A DNA stretch of 64,000 nt from Pseudomonadota bacterium (lineage in GTDB: Bacteria; Chloroflexota; UBA6077; JAJPHF01): positions 1-64,000 of the forward strand of contig JAJPHF010000134.1 of the NCBI GenBank assembly GCA_021325365.1. Direction: 5' to 3'. Made by a program: the position numbers and the translations under genes. Each line of letters starts with the position of its first letter. Position 1 is the first letter of the stretch. The notes under the pieces were generated by a model. That model had not been told where the DNA came from, did no database searches, and saw only the letters and a list, made by a program, of their open reading frames with translations. Below are positions 26,374-35,390 of the stretch, in pieces.

Positions 26374-27783
26374 ATGCTGCAGCGACGCTGGCGGACTACC
26401 GTGCTCGGCGCGCTCGTGATCCTGCTGGCGGGCGGCCTCGGCGCCGGCCCCGGCCCGGCGCCGGCCGGCCAGCCGGGCGCGGTGCCCATTGACCACGTCG
26501 TCGTCCTCTTCATGGAGAATCGCAGCTTCGATCACCTCTTCGGCCGCTTCCCGGGCGCCGACGGCCTCGCGGGCGCCGCCGCCGCGCGCCCGCAGAGCGA
26601 CAAGGCGGGCAACGTCTACGCGACGCTGCCCCAGCCCATCACAGACAACGATTCGGGCCACCCCATGCCCGACCCGCGCTTCCCCGCCGACCTGCCGAAC
26701 GCCATGTTCGACATGAACGCCTACGCCCCGCCCGACCAGCTCACCGGCGACCCCGTCCACGCGTACTACGCTCAGCAGTACCAGATCAACGGCGGCGGCA
26801 TGGACCGCTTCGTGGCCTGGAGCGGCGTCGGCGGCCTGACGATGGGCTACTACGACCTGCCCGACAGCCACCTCTGGCGCTGGGCCAGCGAGTATACGCT
26901 CCTCGACCAGTTCCACCACGCCTCGTTCGGCGGCTCGATGCTCGCGGCCTTCTGGCTCATCTGTGCCTGCACGCCCTACTGGCCCGACCCGCCCGCCGAC
27001 TTCATCTCGCGGCCCTTCCCCGACGATCCCGACCACCTGAAGGACAACGTCACCCGCCCCGACGGCTACGTCGTGAACGACGCGCAGCCACTCATGCCGC
27101 CCTACCAGGCCGGCACGCCCGAGGACCACCGCGTGCCGCTCCAGACCGTCCCGCACATCGGCGACCGCCTCGACGCCGCCGGCGTGTCGTGGGCCTGGTA
27201 CGCGCAGGGCTGGAACGACGCGCTCGCCGGCCACCCCAGCCCGCTCTTCGCCTACCACCACCAGGCGTTCAACTACTTCGCCGACGTGGGCGCCGACCCG
27301 GTCGCCAAGGCGCGGCACCTGAAGGACGAGGACGACTTCCTCGCCGCGCTCCGCACCGGCTCGCTGCCGCAGGTGGCCTGGGTGAAGCCAACCGATGGCT
27401 ACAGCCAGCACCCCGGCCTCGACACCGTCACCGCGGGCGACGAGTGGGTCGACCAGATGCTCCGGGCGATCCGCGAGAGCCCGCTGTGGCCGCGCACGGC
27501 GGTGATCGTCACCTACGACGAGAACGGCGGCTTCTACGACCACGTCGCCCCGCCCGTTGTCGACGAGTGGGGGCCAGGCCTGCGCGTGCCCGCCGTCGTC
27601 GTGTCCCCCTACGCCAAGCGCGGCTACGTCGACCACACCCGCTACGACACCACGTCCATCATGAGGTTCATCGAGTGGCGCTGGAACCTCCCGCCCGTCG
27701 CCACCCGCGACGCCGCCGCCAACAACCTCCTGAACGCCTTCGACTTCACCCAGCCCCCACCCCGCACCCCCAAAGCCGATTAA
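26374..27783 (+). CDS. Secreted phosphoesterase (phospholipase C / acid phosphatase family)
   Basis: A 469-residue exported enzyme. Residues ~1-33 form a signal peptide. The catalytic domain starts with MENRSFDHLFGRFPG, the hallmark of the phosphoesterase family containing bacterial phospholipase C and AcpA-type acid phosphatases, and later has YDENGGFYDHVAPP. It likely hydrolyses phosphomonoesters or phospholipids outside the membrane. I chose the ATG at 26374 for its GGGAG site and because it places the signal peptide at the N-terminus; earlier ATGs at 26311 and 26356 lack sites. Three hairpins follow the stop (27796-27908). The gene is monocistronic. Confidence 0.9.
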   Translation: MLQRRWRTTVLGALVILLAGGLGAGPGPAPAGQPGAVPIDHVVVLFMENRSFDHLFGRFPGADGLAGAAAARPQSDKAGNVYATLPQPITDNDSGHPMPDPRFPADLPNAMFDMNAYAPPDQLTGDPVHAYYAQQYQINGGGMDRFVAWSGVGGLTMGYYDLPDSHLWRWASEYTLLDQFHHASFGGSMLAAFWLICACTPYWPDPPADFISRPFPDDPDHLKDNVTRPDGYVVNDAQPLMPPYQAGTPEDHRVPLQTVPHIGDRLDAAGVSWAWYAQGWNDALAGHPSPLFAYHHQAFNYFADVGADPVAKARHLKDEDDFLAALRTGSLPQVAWVKPTDGYSQHPGLDTVTAGDEWVDQMLRAIRESPLWPRTAVIVTYDENGGFYDHVAPPVVDEWGPGLRVPAVVVSPYAKRGYVDHTRYDTTSIMRFIEWRWNLPPVATRDAAANNLLNAFDFTQPPPRTPKAD

Positions 27784-27795
27784 CCCCGCATCCCC

Positions 27796-27908
27796 GCGCG
27801 TCCTCGAGAGCGCAGGACGCGCCCTTCTGCCGGGGGCTTGCTCCCCGGCCTCTCCCCGGGGGTACAGGGGGCGCCCGCCTGCCGGGGGTTTGGGGGGTGT
27901 CCCCCCAA
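27796..27908. terminator. Three consecutive hairpins between convergent genes
   Basis: Three perfect hairpins lie in a row after the phosphoesterase stop. The first is GCGCGTCCT (27796-27804) with AGGACGCGC (27814-27822). The second is GCCGGGG (27829-27835) with CCCCGGC (27843-27849). The third is TTGGGGGG (27890-27897) with CCCCCCAA (27901-27908), followed by a C/T-rich run. They probably stop transcription from both sides. The second and third resemble GC-rich repeats common in such genomes. Confidence 0.6.
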
Positions 27909-27958
27909 CCTCCTTATCCTCTCCTCCCCACTCCCCGAGTGGCGCTCTGCCCGCGCGC

Positions 27959-28159
27959 TCAGCGCACCGCGGCGAGATGCGCCGGGCAGATCCCATCCGA
28001 GTGCGACCAGCCCGCGGCGTCGGCAGCCACGACCGTGTGCTGCCCGTCCGCGTCCACGCCCGCGTACGTGAAGAAGAGCAGCCCGCCGCGCACCGGCTCC
28101 GCCTTGTGGCACCACGCGCAGCGAAACACCTGGCCAATCACGGAAGCCGGCGCATGCAT
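27959..28159 (-). CDS. Small CxxC/CPxH putative metal-site protein
   Basis: A 66-residue protein with a likely metal site: Cys-Ala-Trp-Cys-His near residue 14 and SDGICPAHLA at the C-terminus. The pattern (C-x-W-C-K/H, then SHGICPxC) matches a short module often found at the ends of signalling proteins, here alone and with the last Cys replaced by His. AAGGGGA lies about eight bases before the ATG. The strand is opposite to the phosphoesterase gene. I know of no experimental function for the isolated module. Confidence 0.62.
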   Translation of the reverse strand: MHAPASVIGQVFRCAWCHKAEPVRGGLLFFTYAGVDADGQHTVVAADAAGWSHSDGICPAHLAAVR

Positions 28160-28389
28160 CAGAGTCCCCTTCTGGCGCCGTCACGAACGGCGCGTTGCCT
28201 TACGTTGCCAGCATACGGCCCCGCCGCCTGCGCCGCGATGAGCTACCTTACGCCCGCGCTGTTAACTCGCTTACACGGCGCCGCGACCACGCCGCTGGGC
28301 GCCCGTGGCCGCTCCCCGCCCGCGCGGCCGCCGCCAGCTCGTGCTACAACCTGGGGGGATAGGGGCCAGCACGACGTAAGGAGTAACCA

Positions 28390-28620
28390 ATGTTCTGGCC
28401 AGGCTGGCTGCGCCGCCGAAGCCCGGGCGACTTCTGCGGCCCGCCGCCGCGCGGCTCCGTGCGGCCGCGGCCGAGGCTGGCCGTGAAGATCGGCGACGCC
28501 TGCACGGCGTGCGGGGAGCCGCTCGTGCCGGTCGCGGGCCTGACGGAGCGCGTTCGCCTAGCGGGCGCGACCTGGTGGTGCGCTCACTGCGGTCTGCAGT
28601 TCCGCGACAACGACGCGTAA
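28390..28620 (+). CDS. Small zinc-ribbon protein
   Basis: A 76-residue basic protein with two Cys pairs, CTAC near residue 39 and CAHC near residue 65, a typical zinc ribbon. The N-terminal 30 residues are Arg/Pro-rich. AAGGAG precedes the ATG. It is divergent from the small metal-site gene at 27959-28159, and the two are the only small Cys-rich genes here. It could bind nucleic acid or act as an adaptor; nothing more specific can be said. Confidence 0.65.
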   Translation: MFWPGWLRRRSPGDFCGPPPRGSVRPRPRLAVKIGDACTACGEPLVPVAGLTERVRLAGATWWCAHCGLQFRDNDA

Positions 28621-28742
28621 CGGCCCGTCCGCGCGCTGGGGCCAAGCCGGGGATGCCCGCCCGCCAGCATCGGGTATCATCGGGGGCGATGCTCCGTCGG
28701 CTACCGAGGACGGCGCGCACCGCCGTCAGGAAGAGGCCAGCC

Positions 28743-29738
28743 GTGCTCGAGTTCGCCATCACCTTCAAGCCCGATATGCCGCCCGACCGCATCGTGCGCC
28801 TCACGCGCCAGGCGGAGGCGGCCGGGTTCGCCTACGGCTGGTGCTTCGACTCCCACGTCATTTGGCAGGAGCCCTACCCGCTGCTCGCGCTCATGGCGGC
28901 CAACACCGCGCGCATGCGCCTCGGCACCTGTGTCACGAATCCGGCCGTGCGCGACGCCACGGTGACAGCCAGCCTCCTGGCGACGCTCAACCGCATCTCG
29001 GGCGGGCGCATGGACTTTGGCATCGGCCGCGGCGACAGCTCGCGCCGCGTCATGGGCAAGCGGCCGACGACCCTCCAGCGCCTGGAAGAGACGGTCGCCG
29101 TCGTTCGCGCGCTCACTGCCGGCCAGCAGATCGTCTACGAGGGCCAGCCGCTCCAGTTGCCCTGGGCCGACGGCGGCGTGCCGCCGGTGTGGATCGCCGG
29201 CTACGGCGCGCGCGCGCTCCAGTGCGCCGGCCGCATCGCCGACGGCGTGATCCTCCAGTTCGCCGACCCCCACCTGATTGCCTGGTGCCTGGGCTTCGTG
29301 CGCGACGGCGCCGCGGCCGCCGGCCGCGACCCCGCCCGCCTCCGCGTGATGAGCGCCGCGCCCGTCTGCGTGGCCGATGACGTGGCCGCCGCCCGCGAGC
29401 AGGTGCGCTGGTTCCCGGCCATGGTCGCCAACCACGTCATGGACCTCATCGCCCGTTACCCGCCCGACGCGCTCCCGCCCGAGCTGACCGCCTACGTGCG
29501 CCACCGCCAGGGCTACGACTACCGCCACCACGCCGAGGTGGGCAGCGCCAACGCCGCCTTCGTGCCCGACGAGATCGTGGACCGCTACTGCATCGTCGGC
29601 CCGGCCGCGGAGCACGTCCGCCGCCTGCGCGAGCTACAAGCCCTCGGTGTCACCCAGTTCAACGTCTACCTCATGAGCGGCGACGAGGAGCAGACGGTCG
29701 CCCTCTACGGCCGCGACGTCATCCCGGCGTTCCGCTAG
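28743..29738 (+). CDS. LLM-class F420-dependent oxidoreductase (TIGR03842-like)
   Basis: A 331-residue luciferase-like oxidoreductase. The blocks LEFAITFKPDMPPDRIVRLT, DSHVIWQEPYPL, GRMDFGIGRGDSSRRVMG, RQGYDYRHHAEVG and FVPDEIVDRYCIVGP match closely the group annotated as F420-dependent TIGR03842. It should use reduced deazaflavin to reduce or oxidise an unknown substrate, which would imply F420 synthesis in this organism. I chose GTG at 28743 (AAGAGG eight bases upstream, protein starts at the first barrel strand) over ATG at 28689. It is followed closely by a secreted-protein gene. Confidence 0.92.
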   Translation: MLEFAITFKPDMPPDRIVRLTRQAEAAGFAYGWCFDSHVIWQEPYPLLALMAANTARMRLGTCVTNPAVRDATVTASLLATLNRISGGRMDFGIGRGDSSRRVMGKRPTTLQRLEETVAVVRALTAGQQIVYEGQPLQLPWADGGVPPVWIAGYGARALQCAGRIADGVILQFADPHLIAWCLGFVRDGAAAAGRDPARLRVMSAAPVCVADDVAAAREQVRWFPAMVANHVMDLIARYPPDALPPELTAYVRHRQGYDYRHHAEVGSANAAFVPDEIVDRYCIVGPAAEHVRRLRELQALGVTQFNVYLMSGDEEQTVALYGRDVIPAFR

Positions 29739-29772
29739 CCCATCCGCTCGACCGGCTGTATCAAGGAGTGCT

Positions 29773-30306
29773 ATGAGCTTTCCACGATCGATCACGGCGA
29801 CTGCTCTCGGCGGGCTTCTCACGCTTAGCCTTGCCGTCGCGGCCGGGCCAACCGCGGCGCGCACCCAGGAGCCGCCGCCGGCCGACTGCGGCGACGACTT
29901 CGCCTGCTTCGTGCAGGCGGGGGAGAGCTGCACGCCCACGCGGGTGGTACGCACGATCGGCGCCGAGGGCCAGGGCGTCATCCTCATGGCGCTCACGCGC
30001 TTCGAGCTACGCGGCATGCAGGACGAGCGCTGCGTGCTCTACGAGCGGACGGAGCAAGCCTCGCTGCGGATCGACCCGGCCGTCGTCGCCCAGTTTCGCG
30101 CCGCCGGTGTATCCGACGAGCAGATTAGCCAGCAGGAAGACGCGCTCAGCCAGGCCTACAGCGAGATGGCCGTCGGCGTGGACGGGACGTGTCGGCTGCC
30201 GCCCGACCAGCTCGCTAGCCTCCTGCAAGTGCTCAACAGCGGCGCCGACATTCAGTTCGACGCCTACAGCCAGTACTGCGACGGGCCTATGTTCGCGCCG
30301 CAGTAG
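29773..30306 (+). CDS. Secreted hypothetical protein with conserved cysteines
   Basis: A 177-residue protein with a clear signal peptide (cleavage probably near residue 30, after TAARTQ). The mature part has six Cys, likely disulfide-bonded, and a predicted beta-rich half (CTPTRVVRTIGAEGQGVILM) followed by helices. AAGGAG precedes the ATG. It lies 34 bp after the LLM gene and may be co-transcribed, though its export argues for a separate role. I do not recognise the family. Confidence 0.72.
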   Translation: MSFPRSITATALGGLLTLSLAVAAGPTAARTQEPPPADCGDDFACFVQAGESCTPTRVVRTIGAEGQGVILMALTRFELRGMQDERCVLYERTEQASLRIDPAVVAQFRAAGVSDEQISQQEDALSQAYSEMAVGVDGTCRLPPDQLASLLQVLNSGADIQFDAYSQYCDGPMFAPQ

Positions 30307-30339
30307 GGCGCTGGCGGGCCGTAACGCCTTGCGCGGTGC

Positions 30340-30368
30340 TTGACTTTCCCGCGGGGCGCCCGTATACA
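30340..30368 (+). promoter_or_regulatory. Sigma-70-type promoter for the M20 hydrolase gene
   Basis: TTGACT at 30340-30345 and TATACA at 30363-30368 are separated by 17 bp and match the consensus at five of six positions each. They lie about 100 bp before the ATG at 30467, leaving a moderately long leader. This is the strongest promoter match I found in the window. Confidence 0.68.
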
Positions 30369-30466
30369 GCCCCCTGTACGTATCGCCCTGCTGCACGGCT
30401 CGGTGGAGGCAGTCTGGCCTCGCCCCGTCGCCGGCCCGTGTGACGAGCGGCGTGAGGAGGGAGAGC

Positions 30467-32185
30467 ATGGCTAGCTCCGAGGGGGACCGATTACTCGACC
30501 GGCTGGCGGGCCGCGGCATGAGCCGCCGCCAGTTGCTGCAGCTCATGGGGCTGGCCGGCGCCGGTGCCGCCGCATTCCACGTGGACCCGGTCATCGCCGC
30601 GATCCACTGGGAGCGCCACCCGGGCGCCGATCCAGGCAGCTACGCGCCGCGCCGCGGCCTCTCGGCGCACTCGCTGGCGCAGGAGTCTGGGCTTACCTGG
30701 ATCGAACGCAACCGCCAGCGCATCGTCGACATGAGCGACCGCATCTGGGAGCACGCCGAGCTGTCGATGCGCGAGTGGCACTCGTCGCTCGAATTGGCCA
30801 ACTTCCTGCGCGACAACGGCTTCACCATCGAGTGGGGCATCGCCGGGATGCCTACGTTCTTCCGCGCCACCTACAGTCAGGGCTCCGGTGGGCCCACGCT
30901 CGGCTTCAACGCCGAGTGCGACGCCCTGCCGGGACTGTCCCAGCGCGCCGGCTCGCCGGTCCACGACCCGCTCGTGTTCAACGACGACCCCTACCGCCCC
31001 ACCTACGGCCCCGGCCACGGCGATGCCCACAACACGCTGGGCAGCGCCGCCGCGGCGGCCGCCGTGGCCACACGCGAGGCGATGCGCCGCCACAACCTCG
31101 ACGGCACGCTCCGTGTCTACGGCGCGGCCGGCGAGGAGCAGCTTGTCGGCAAAGCCTACGCCGTGCGCGCCGGCTACTACGACGACCTCGACGCCTTCGT
31201 CGACTGGCACCCCGGCACGCAAGCCAATACCGGCTGGGGCTCGAACAGCGCCATCCTGTCGGTCGTCTTTACCTTCATGGGCCTCGCCGGCCACGGCGCC
31301 GAGCCGCTCGGCAACAAGAGCGCGCTCGACGGCGTCGAGCTACTCAACATCATGACCGAGTACCTGCGTGAGAAGAACGTCGCGCCCTCGGGCCGCTTCC
31401 ATTACGCGGTGTCCTACGGCGGCGAGGCGCCGAACGTCACGCCCGAGCTGGCGCACGTCTGGTACTACGTCCGCGAGGGCAGCCCGGCGCGCGTGCAGGT
31501 GCTGTTCAACAAGATCGTCGCCTGCGCGCAAGCGGCGGCGGCCGCCAGCCAGACGGAGATGCAGATGCGGGTCGTCGGCGGCAGCTGGAACGCGCTGGGC
31601 AACCAGGTGGGCACCGAGCTGCGCTACGACAACATGCAGTACATCGGGGCGCCGACCCACTCGGAGGCCGACCAGGCGCTGGCGCGCGCCATTCAGGAGA
31701 GCCTGGGCGTGCCACAGGTCGGCATTCCCCAGGAGATCTCCCCGCTGCGGCCGCCGGGCGTGTTCCTCGGCGGGCCGTCGACGGATATGGGCGACGTCAG
31801 CTGGCGCGTGCCCACGATTCGCGGCAACTCCGCCACGCGCCCCGACCTCTGCCCGAACCACCACTGGAACGTGACGGCCACCGCTTCCACGAGCATTGCC
31901 CACGAGGGCATGTTGGCCGCAGCGCGCTACATCGCCGCGACGATGGTCGACCTGCTTCAGCAGCCCGACCTGCTGCGCCAGGTGCAGGACGAGTTCGCCG
32001 AGCGGACCGCGCGCGTGCAGTGGCAGAGCTTGCTGCCCGACGATGCCCAGCCGCCCGTCTTCCGGCCCCCGGACTGGTTCCTCCAAGAGACGAATCAGGC
32101 TTGGCCGCCGCCGGGCATCGCCTGGCCGCCCGCGCGCTACGTCTCGCACGGCAAGTACGGCACTACCGGCCCACGCCTCGAGTGA
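30467..32185 (+). CDS. Tat-exported M20-family peptidase/amidohydrolase (AbgB-like)
   Basis: A 572-residue zinc amidohydrolase. Residues 19-28 read SRRQLLQLMG followed by a hydrophobic stretch, a twin-arginine signal, so the folded enzyme is probably exported. The M20 catalytic domain has LGFNAECDALPG, GPGHGDAHNTLG (metal His), GAAGEEQLVGK (catalytic Glu pair) and DWHPGT, with an inserted dimerisation domain. It is most like p-aminobenzoyl-glutamate hydrolase subunit B and related amidases. Export would be unusual for that role and points to nutrient scavenging. GGAGGG precedes the ATG at 30467, and a strong promoter lies upstream. Confidence 0.92.
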   Translation: MASSEGDRLLDRLAGRGMSRRQLLQLMGLAGAGAAAFHVDPVIAAIHWERHPGADPGSYAPRRGLSAHSLAQESGLTWIERNRQRIVDMSDRIWEHAELSMREWHSSLELANFLRDNGFTIEWGIAGMPTFFRATYSQGSGGPTLGFNAECDALPGLSQRAGSPVHDPLVFNDDPYRPTYGPGHGDAHNTLGSAAAAAAVATREAMRRHNLDGTLRVYGAAGEEQLVGKAYAVRAGYYDDLDAFVDWHPGTQANTGWGSNSAILSVVFTFMGLAGHGAEPLGNKSALDGVELLNIMTEYLREKNVAPSGRFHYAVSYGGEAPNVTPELAHVWYYVREGSPARVQVLFNKIVACAQAAAAASQTEMQMRVVGGSWNALGNQVGTELRYDNMQYIGAPTHSEADQALARAIQESLGVPQVGIPQEISPLRPPGVFLGGPSTDMGDVSWRVPTIRGNSATRPDLCPNHHWNVTATASTSIAHEGMLAAARYIAATMVDLLQQPDLLRQVQDEFAERTARVQWQSLLPDDAQPPVFRPPDWFLQETNQAWPPPGIAWPPARYVSHGKYGTTGPRLE

Positions 32186-32315
32186 CCGGTCAAGGGTGTG
32201 AGTCCCGCCCGTGCTCGCGGCGCCGCCCGTTACGTGGGCGGGCGGCGTGTGCTATCGTGCAAGCGGGGCGCACCGTCGGCCGGCACCGCAGGCTGGCCGG
32301 GTGGTAGGGAGCCGC

Positions 32316-33890
32316 GTGCAGACGGATCCGCCGGTCGTGCTGGTCGTCGAGGACGACGCGCTCGTCGCCGATATGCTGCGGGCGATGCTGGAGCACGCCG
32401 GCTATACTGTCGAGATCGCGGCTACCGGCGCCGCGGGGCTCGCCCGCATCGCGGCCGGCGGCGTCGATCTCGTCTTGCTCGACATGCTGCTCCCCGAGAT
32501 GAACGGCATAGAAGTCTGCGAGCGCCTCCGGGCGGAGGAGAGCGACGTCTACTTGCCCATCATCATCCTCACGGCGCAGTCGCGGCCGGAGCAGCGGCAG
32601 GCCGGCTTCGCCGCCGGGGCCGACGACTTCCTCACCAAGCCGTTCGACCGCGAGGACTTGCTGGCCCGCGTGCAAGTCTGGGTGCGGGCGCGCCAGCGCA
32701 TGCAGGCGCTGTACAGCCGGCTGCTCCGCGAGCAGGAGCAGGTGCGGCGCGCCCAGCGGCTGGAGGCGCTCGGCCGCCTCGCGGGCGGCGTGGCCCACGA
32801 CTTCAACAACCTGCTGGCCGTTATCACCGGTTTCAGCGAGCTAGTGCTCCAACGCCTGGGCTCCACCGATCCGCCCCGCAGCTATCTTGAAGAGATCACC
32901 AAGGCCGGCGAGCGGGCCACCGCCCTCACCCGCCAGTTGCTCGCCTTCAGCCGGCGCCAGCTGCTCGAGGCCGAGGTGCTCGACCTGAACAGCGTGGTGG
33001 CGGACGCCGAGCCGCTGCTGCGCCGCGTGATCGGCGATGCCGTGGAGCTGCGCACGCACCTAAGCCCGGGCCTCTGGCCCGTCAAAGCCGACCGCGGCCA
33101 GCTCGACCAGGTCCTCCTGAACCTCGCGGTGAACGCCCGCGACGCCATGCCCCAGGGGGGCTGCCTGACGTTCGAGACGGCGAACGTCGATCTCGACGCG
33201 CGCTACGCGCGCACGCACGCGCCGCTGCATCCTGGCCAGTACGTGCAGCTGACCGCCACCGACACGGGCATCGGCATGACGCCCGAGGTGCAAGCCCAGA
33301 TCTTCGAGCCGTTCTTCACGACGAAACGCCCTGGCAAGGGAACCGGGCTGGGCCTGGCGACGGTCTACGGCATCGTGAAGCAGAGCGGCGGCTACATCTG
33401 GGTGTACAGCGAGCCAGGGCACGGCACGACGTTCAAGATCTACCTACCCCGCGAAGTCGCCACCGCCCTCGCCGACCGGGCGCCATCGGCGCCGCCTTAC
33501 GCCGCCCCCGGCGGTACCGAGACGGTCCTCGTCGTCGAGGACAACCCGCAGATCGGTTCGCTCGTGCGCGGCGCGCTCGCTGCGAGCGGCTACACGGTGC
33601 TCGCAGCGCGGCACGGCGAGGACGCGCTGCGCCTGGCCGTGCAGCATACGGGGCCGCTGCACCTGCTGCTTACCGACGCGGTGCTGCCGGGCCTTCACGG
33701 CCGCGAGCTAGCGCGGCGGCTCGCCACGCACCACCCGGGCCTAAAGGTGCTGTTCATGTCCGGCTACACCGACCAGGTGGTCGTCGAGCAGGGCCTGATC
33801 GAGCCTGGCGCCCCCTTCCTGCAGAAGCCGTTCTCCCCCGACGCGCTCCGCCGCAAAGTCCGCGAGGTCCTGGCCCTCCCCAGGGGATAG
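32316..33890 (+). CDS. Hybrid sensor: receiver-histidine kinase-receiver
   Basis: A 524-residue soluble signalling protein. Receiver 1 (residues ~6-122, phospho-acceptor Asp56) is followed by a short coiled coil. The HisKA domain has His161 in AHDFNNLLA, typical of kinases linked to RpoN activators or hybrid kinases, and the HATPase has TDTGIGM and [13 protein letters not shown]. Receiver 2 (residues ~405-520) has Asp454. The first receiver suggests it is itself a target of another kinase, and the last can pass or drain phosphate. I chose GTG at 32316 with AGGGAG upstream. The stop codon lies inside a G-rich inverted repeat. Confidence 0.93.
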   Translation: MQTDPPVVLVVEDDALVADMLRAMLEHAGYTVEIAATGAAGLARIAAGGVDLVLLDMLLPEMNGIEVCERLRAEESDVYLPIIILTAQSRPEQRQAGFAAGADDFLTKPFDREDLLARVQVWVRARQRMQALYSRLLREQEQVRRAQRLEALGRLAGGVAHDFNNLLAVITGFSELVLQRLGSTDPPRSYLEEITKAGERATALTRQLLAFSRRQLLEAEVLDLNSVVADAEPLLRRVIGDAVELRTHLSPGLWPVKADRGQLDQVLLNLAVNARDAMPQGGCLTFETANVDLDARYARTHAPLHPGQYVQLTATDTGIGMTPEVQAQIFEPFFTTKRPGKGTGLGLATVYGIVKQSGGYIWVYSEPGHGTTFKIYLPREVATALADRAPSAPPYAAPGGTETVLVVEDNPQIGSLVRGALAASGYTVLAARHGEDALRLAVQHTGPLHLLLTDAVLPGLHGRELARRLATHHPGLKVLFMSGYTDQVVVEQGLIEPGAPFLQKPFSPDALRRKVREVLALPRG

Positions 33891-33961
33891 GGAATAGGGG
33901 GTGGGGGACGATTGGCCGTTCCATGGCAGGCCATCCCCTATCCCCTACTCCCTATCCCCTA
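33883..33961. terminator. Long imperfect inverted repeat with G-quadruplex potential
   Basis: The left arm (33883-33910, beginning GGGGATAGGGAATAGG) and right arm (33932-33961) match as reverse complements at about 24 of 28 positions. The left arm includes the stop codon of the hybrid kinase gene and contains four G-runs with short loops, a G-quadruplex motif. CCCCTATCCCCTA-type repeats of this kind recur across GC-rich genomes. A similar short string lies at 60493-60510. Confidence 0.6.
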
Positions 33962-33979
33962 ACAAATAGGGCATCCGCC

Positions 33980-34000
33980 CCAGCGCCCATAGGGCGCTGG
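33980..34000. terminator. Short perfect hairpin
   Basis: CCAGCGCCC (33980-33988) and GGGCGCTGG (33992-34000) form a perfect 9-bp stem with a 3-nt ATA loop. It lies after the hybrid kinase gene and directly before the promoter of the MFS gene, so it may insulate the two transcripts. Confidence 0.5.
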
Positions 34001-34011
34001 CCCGCGGCGGG

Positions 34012-34040
34012 CTGACGCGCGCTCGCGTACCCTGTATCCT
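34012..34040 (+). promoter_or_regulatory. Probable promoter for the MFS-acyl ligase operon
   Basis: CTGACG (34012-34017) and TATCCT (34035-34040) are spaced 17 bp. A GTG at 34041 directly abuts the -10 box and would lie before the transcription start. This supports the GTG at 34080, with its GGGAGG site, as the true start of the MFS gene. Confidence 0.5.
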
Positions 34041-34079
34041 GTGGCGATCAGGCAGCGGCCGCGCCACGGGAGGTTGCCG

Positions 34080-35390
34080 GTGAGCCGAGCGCAGCGCGTC
34101 GCCTACCTCGGGGGCAGCTTCAGCATCGGCGTGTTCGCCGCCTTCAACAACTTCACCCTTACCCTGTGGCTAGCGACCTTTACAGCCTCCTACCTGCTAC
34201 TCGGCCTGATGGGCAACACCCGCTCGTTCGAGGGCACGATCGTCTCGCCGCTGATCGGCGTCTGGTCCGACCGCGTGTGGGCCGGCTGGCTGGGGCGGCG
34301 GCGCGCGTTCATCCTCGCCGGCGGCCTGCTCTCGGCGCTGCTCCTCGCCCTCACGCCCGCCATCAGCCGCTGGCCGCTGCCGGCCGCGCTCGCCGGCCTG
34401 CCGCCCACGACCGCCGCGCTCGTCCTGCCGGTCGCCATCATCTTCCTGTTCACCATCACCTTCAACAGCATGGACGACGTGCACAAGGCGCTCTTGGTCG
34501 ACGTCACCACGGAAGAGGAGCGCAACACCTTGTCGGCCTGGTCGGTCGTCGTCTTGATGGCCGGCCAGGTGGGCATCCTGGTGCTGGGGTTCGCGCTCTG
34601 GCGCGACGGCGTGCCCGACTCCGCCTTCGCCCTGACGGCGCTGCTCATGGCGGCCGGCGTGCTGCTCTGCGTGCTCGGCGTGCGCGAGCCGCCGCCCGCC
34701 GCCTGGGCGGCCGATCGCCGTCGCGAGGCCGCCGCCGAGGGACCGCGTCCCTCCGCGCTCACCCTTCTACGGCTCTATAAGGGCGCGGCGCTCTTCTGCC
34801 TGGTCGGCTTCGCCTACTGGTCGGGCGTGAACGCCGTGCTGCCGCTCGTCTCGGTCTACACGCGCGATATCCTGGGGGCGAGCGTGGGCGAGGCGCAGCT
34901 CCTGCCCTCGCTCATGCTCCTCAGCACAACGCTCTGCGCGCTGCCGATGGCGCGGCTCGGCGACCGCTACGGCAAGCGACGGATCATCGCTGCCGGCTAC
35001 GCCGTCATGGCCGCGGCCGCGCTGGCGGCGCTGGTCATCACCACGCGCGAGCAGGGCGCGCTCGTCTTCCTGCTGGCGGGCGTCGGCAACGGCGCCAGCA
35101 TGGTGCTCACCGTGCCGCTGCTGGCCGACCTCGTGCCCCGCCCCCACGTCGGCGCGGCCACCGGCATCCTGGCCGCTAGCGGCTCGGTCGCCGCGCCGTT
35201 CGCCAGCCTGCTCGCGGGCGCGCTCGCCGACGTGTACGGCCCGCGCGCCATCTTCGCCTTCATGGCCGTAATGATCCTGCTCGCGCTGGCCCTGCTGCCT
35301 GCTGTGCGCCCCCCGGCCGCCCTCGCCGCCCCCATCGCGCCCCCCAGCCACCCCGGCGCGCAGCCCCTGGAGGCCCTGAGCCATGACTGA
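34080..35390 (+). CDS. MFS transporter, possible lysolipid/sugar-type
   Basis: A 436-residue major facilitator protein with about twelve membrane segments and the conserved loop GDRYGKRR between helices of the second half. The first half resembles GPH/LplT-like or sucrose-type permeases (DRVWAGWLGRRRAFIL). The start GTG at 34080 has GGGAGG six bases upstream. Its last codons overlap the acyl ligase gene by 8 bp. In E. coli the MFS flippase LplT is encoded next to Aas, an acyltransferase-acyl-ACP synthetase, and moves lysophospholipids inward. The same pairing here suggests a lysophospholipid or fatty-acid substrate (inference). Confidence 0.88.
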   Translation: MSRAQRVAYLGGSFSIGVFAAFNNFTLTLWLATFTASYLLLGLMGNTRSFEGTIVSPLIGVWSDRVWAGWLGRRRAFILAGGLLSALLLALTPAISRWPLPAALAGLPPTTAALVLPVAIIFLFTITFNSMDDVHKALLVDVTTEEERNTLSAWSVVVLMAGQVGILVLGFALWRDGVPDSAFALTALLMAAGVLLCVLGVREPPPAAWAADRRREAAAEGPRPSALTLLRLYKGAALFCLVGFAYWSGVNAVLPLVSVYTRDILGASVGEAQLLPSLMLLSTTLCALPMARLGDRYGKRRIIAAGYAVMAAAALAALVITTREQGALVFLLAGVGNGASMVLTVPLLADLVPRPHVGAATGILAASGSVAAPFASLLAGALADVYGPRAIFAFMAVMILLALALLPAVRPPAALAAPIAPPSHPGAQPLEALSHD

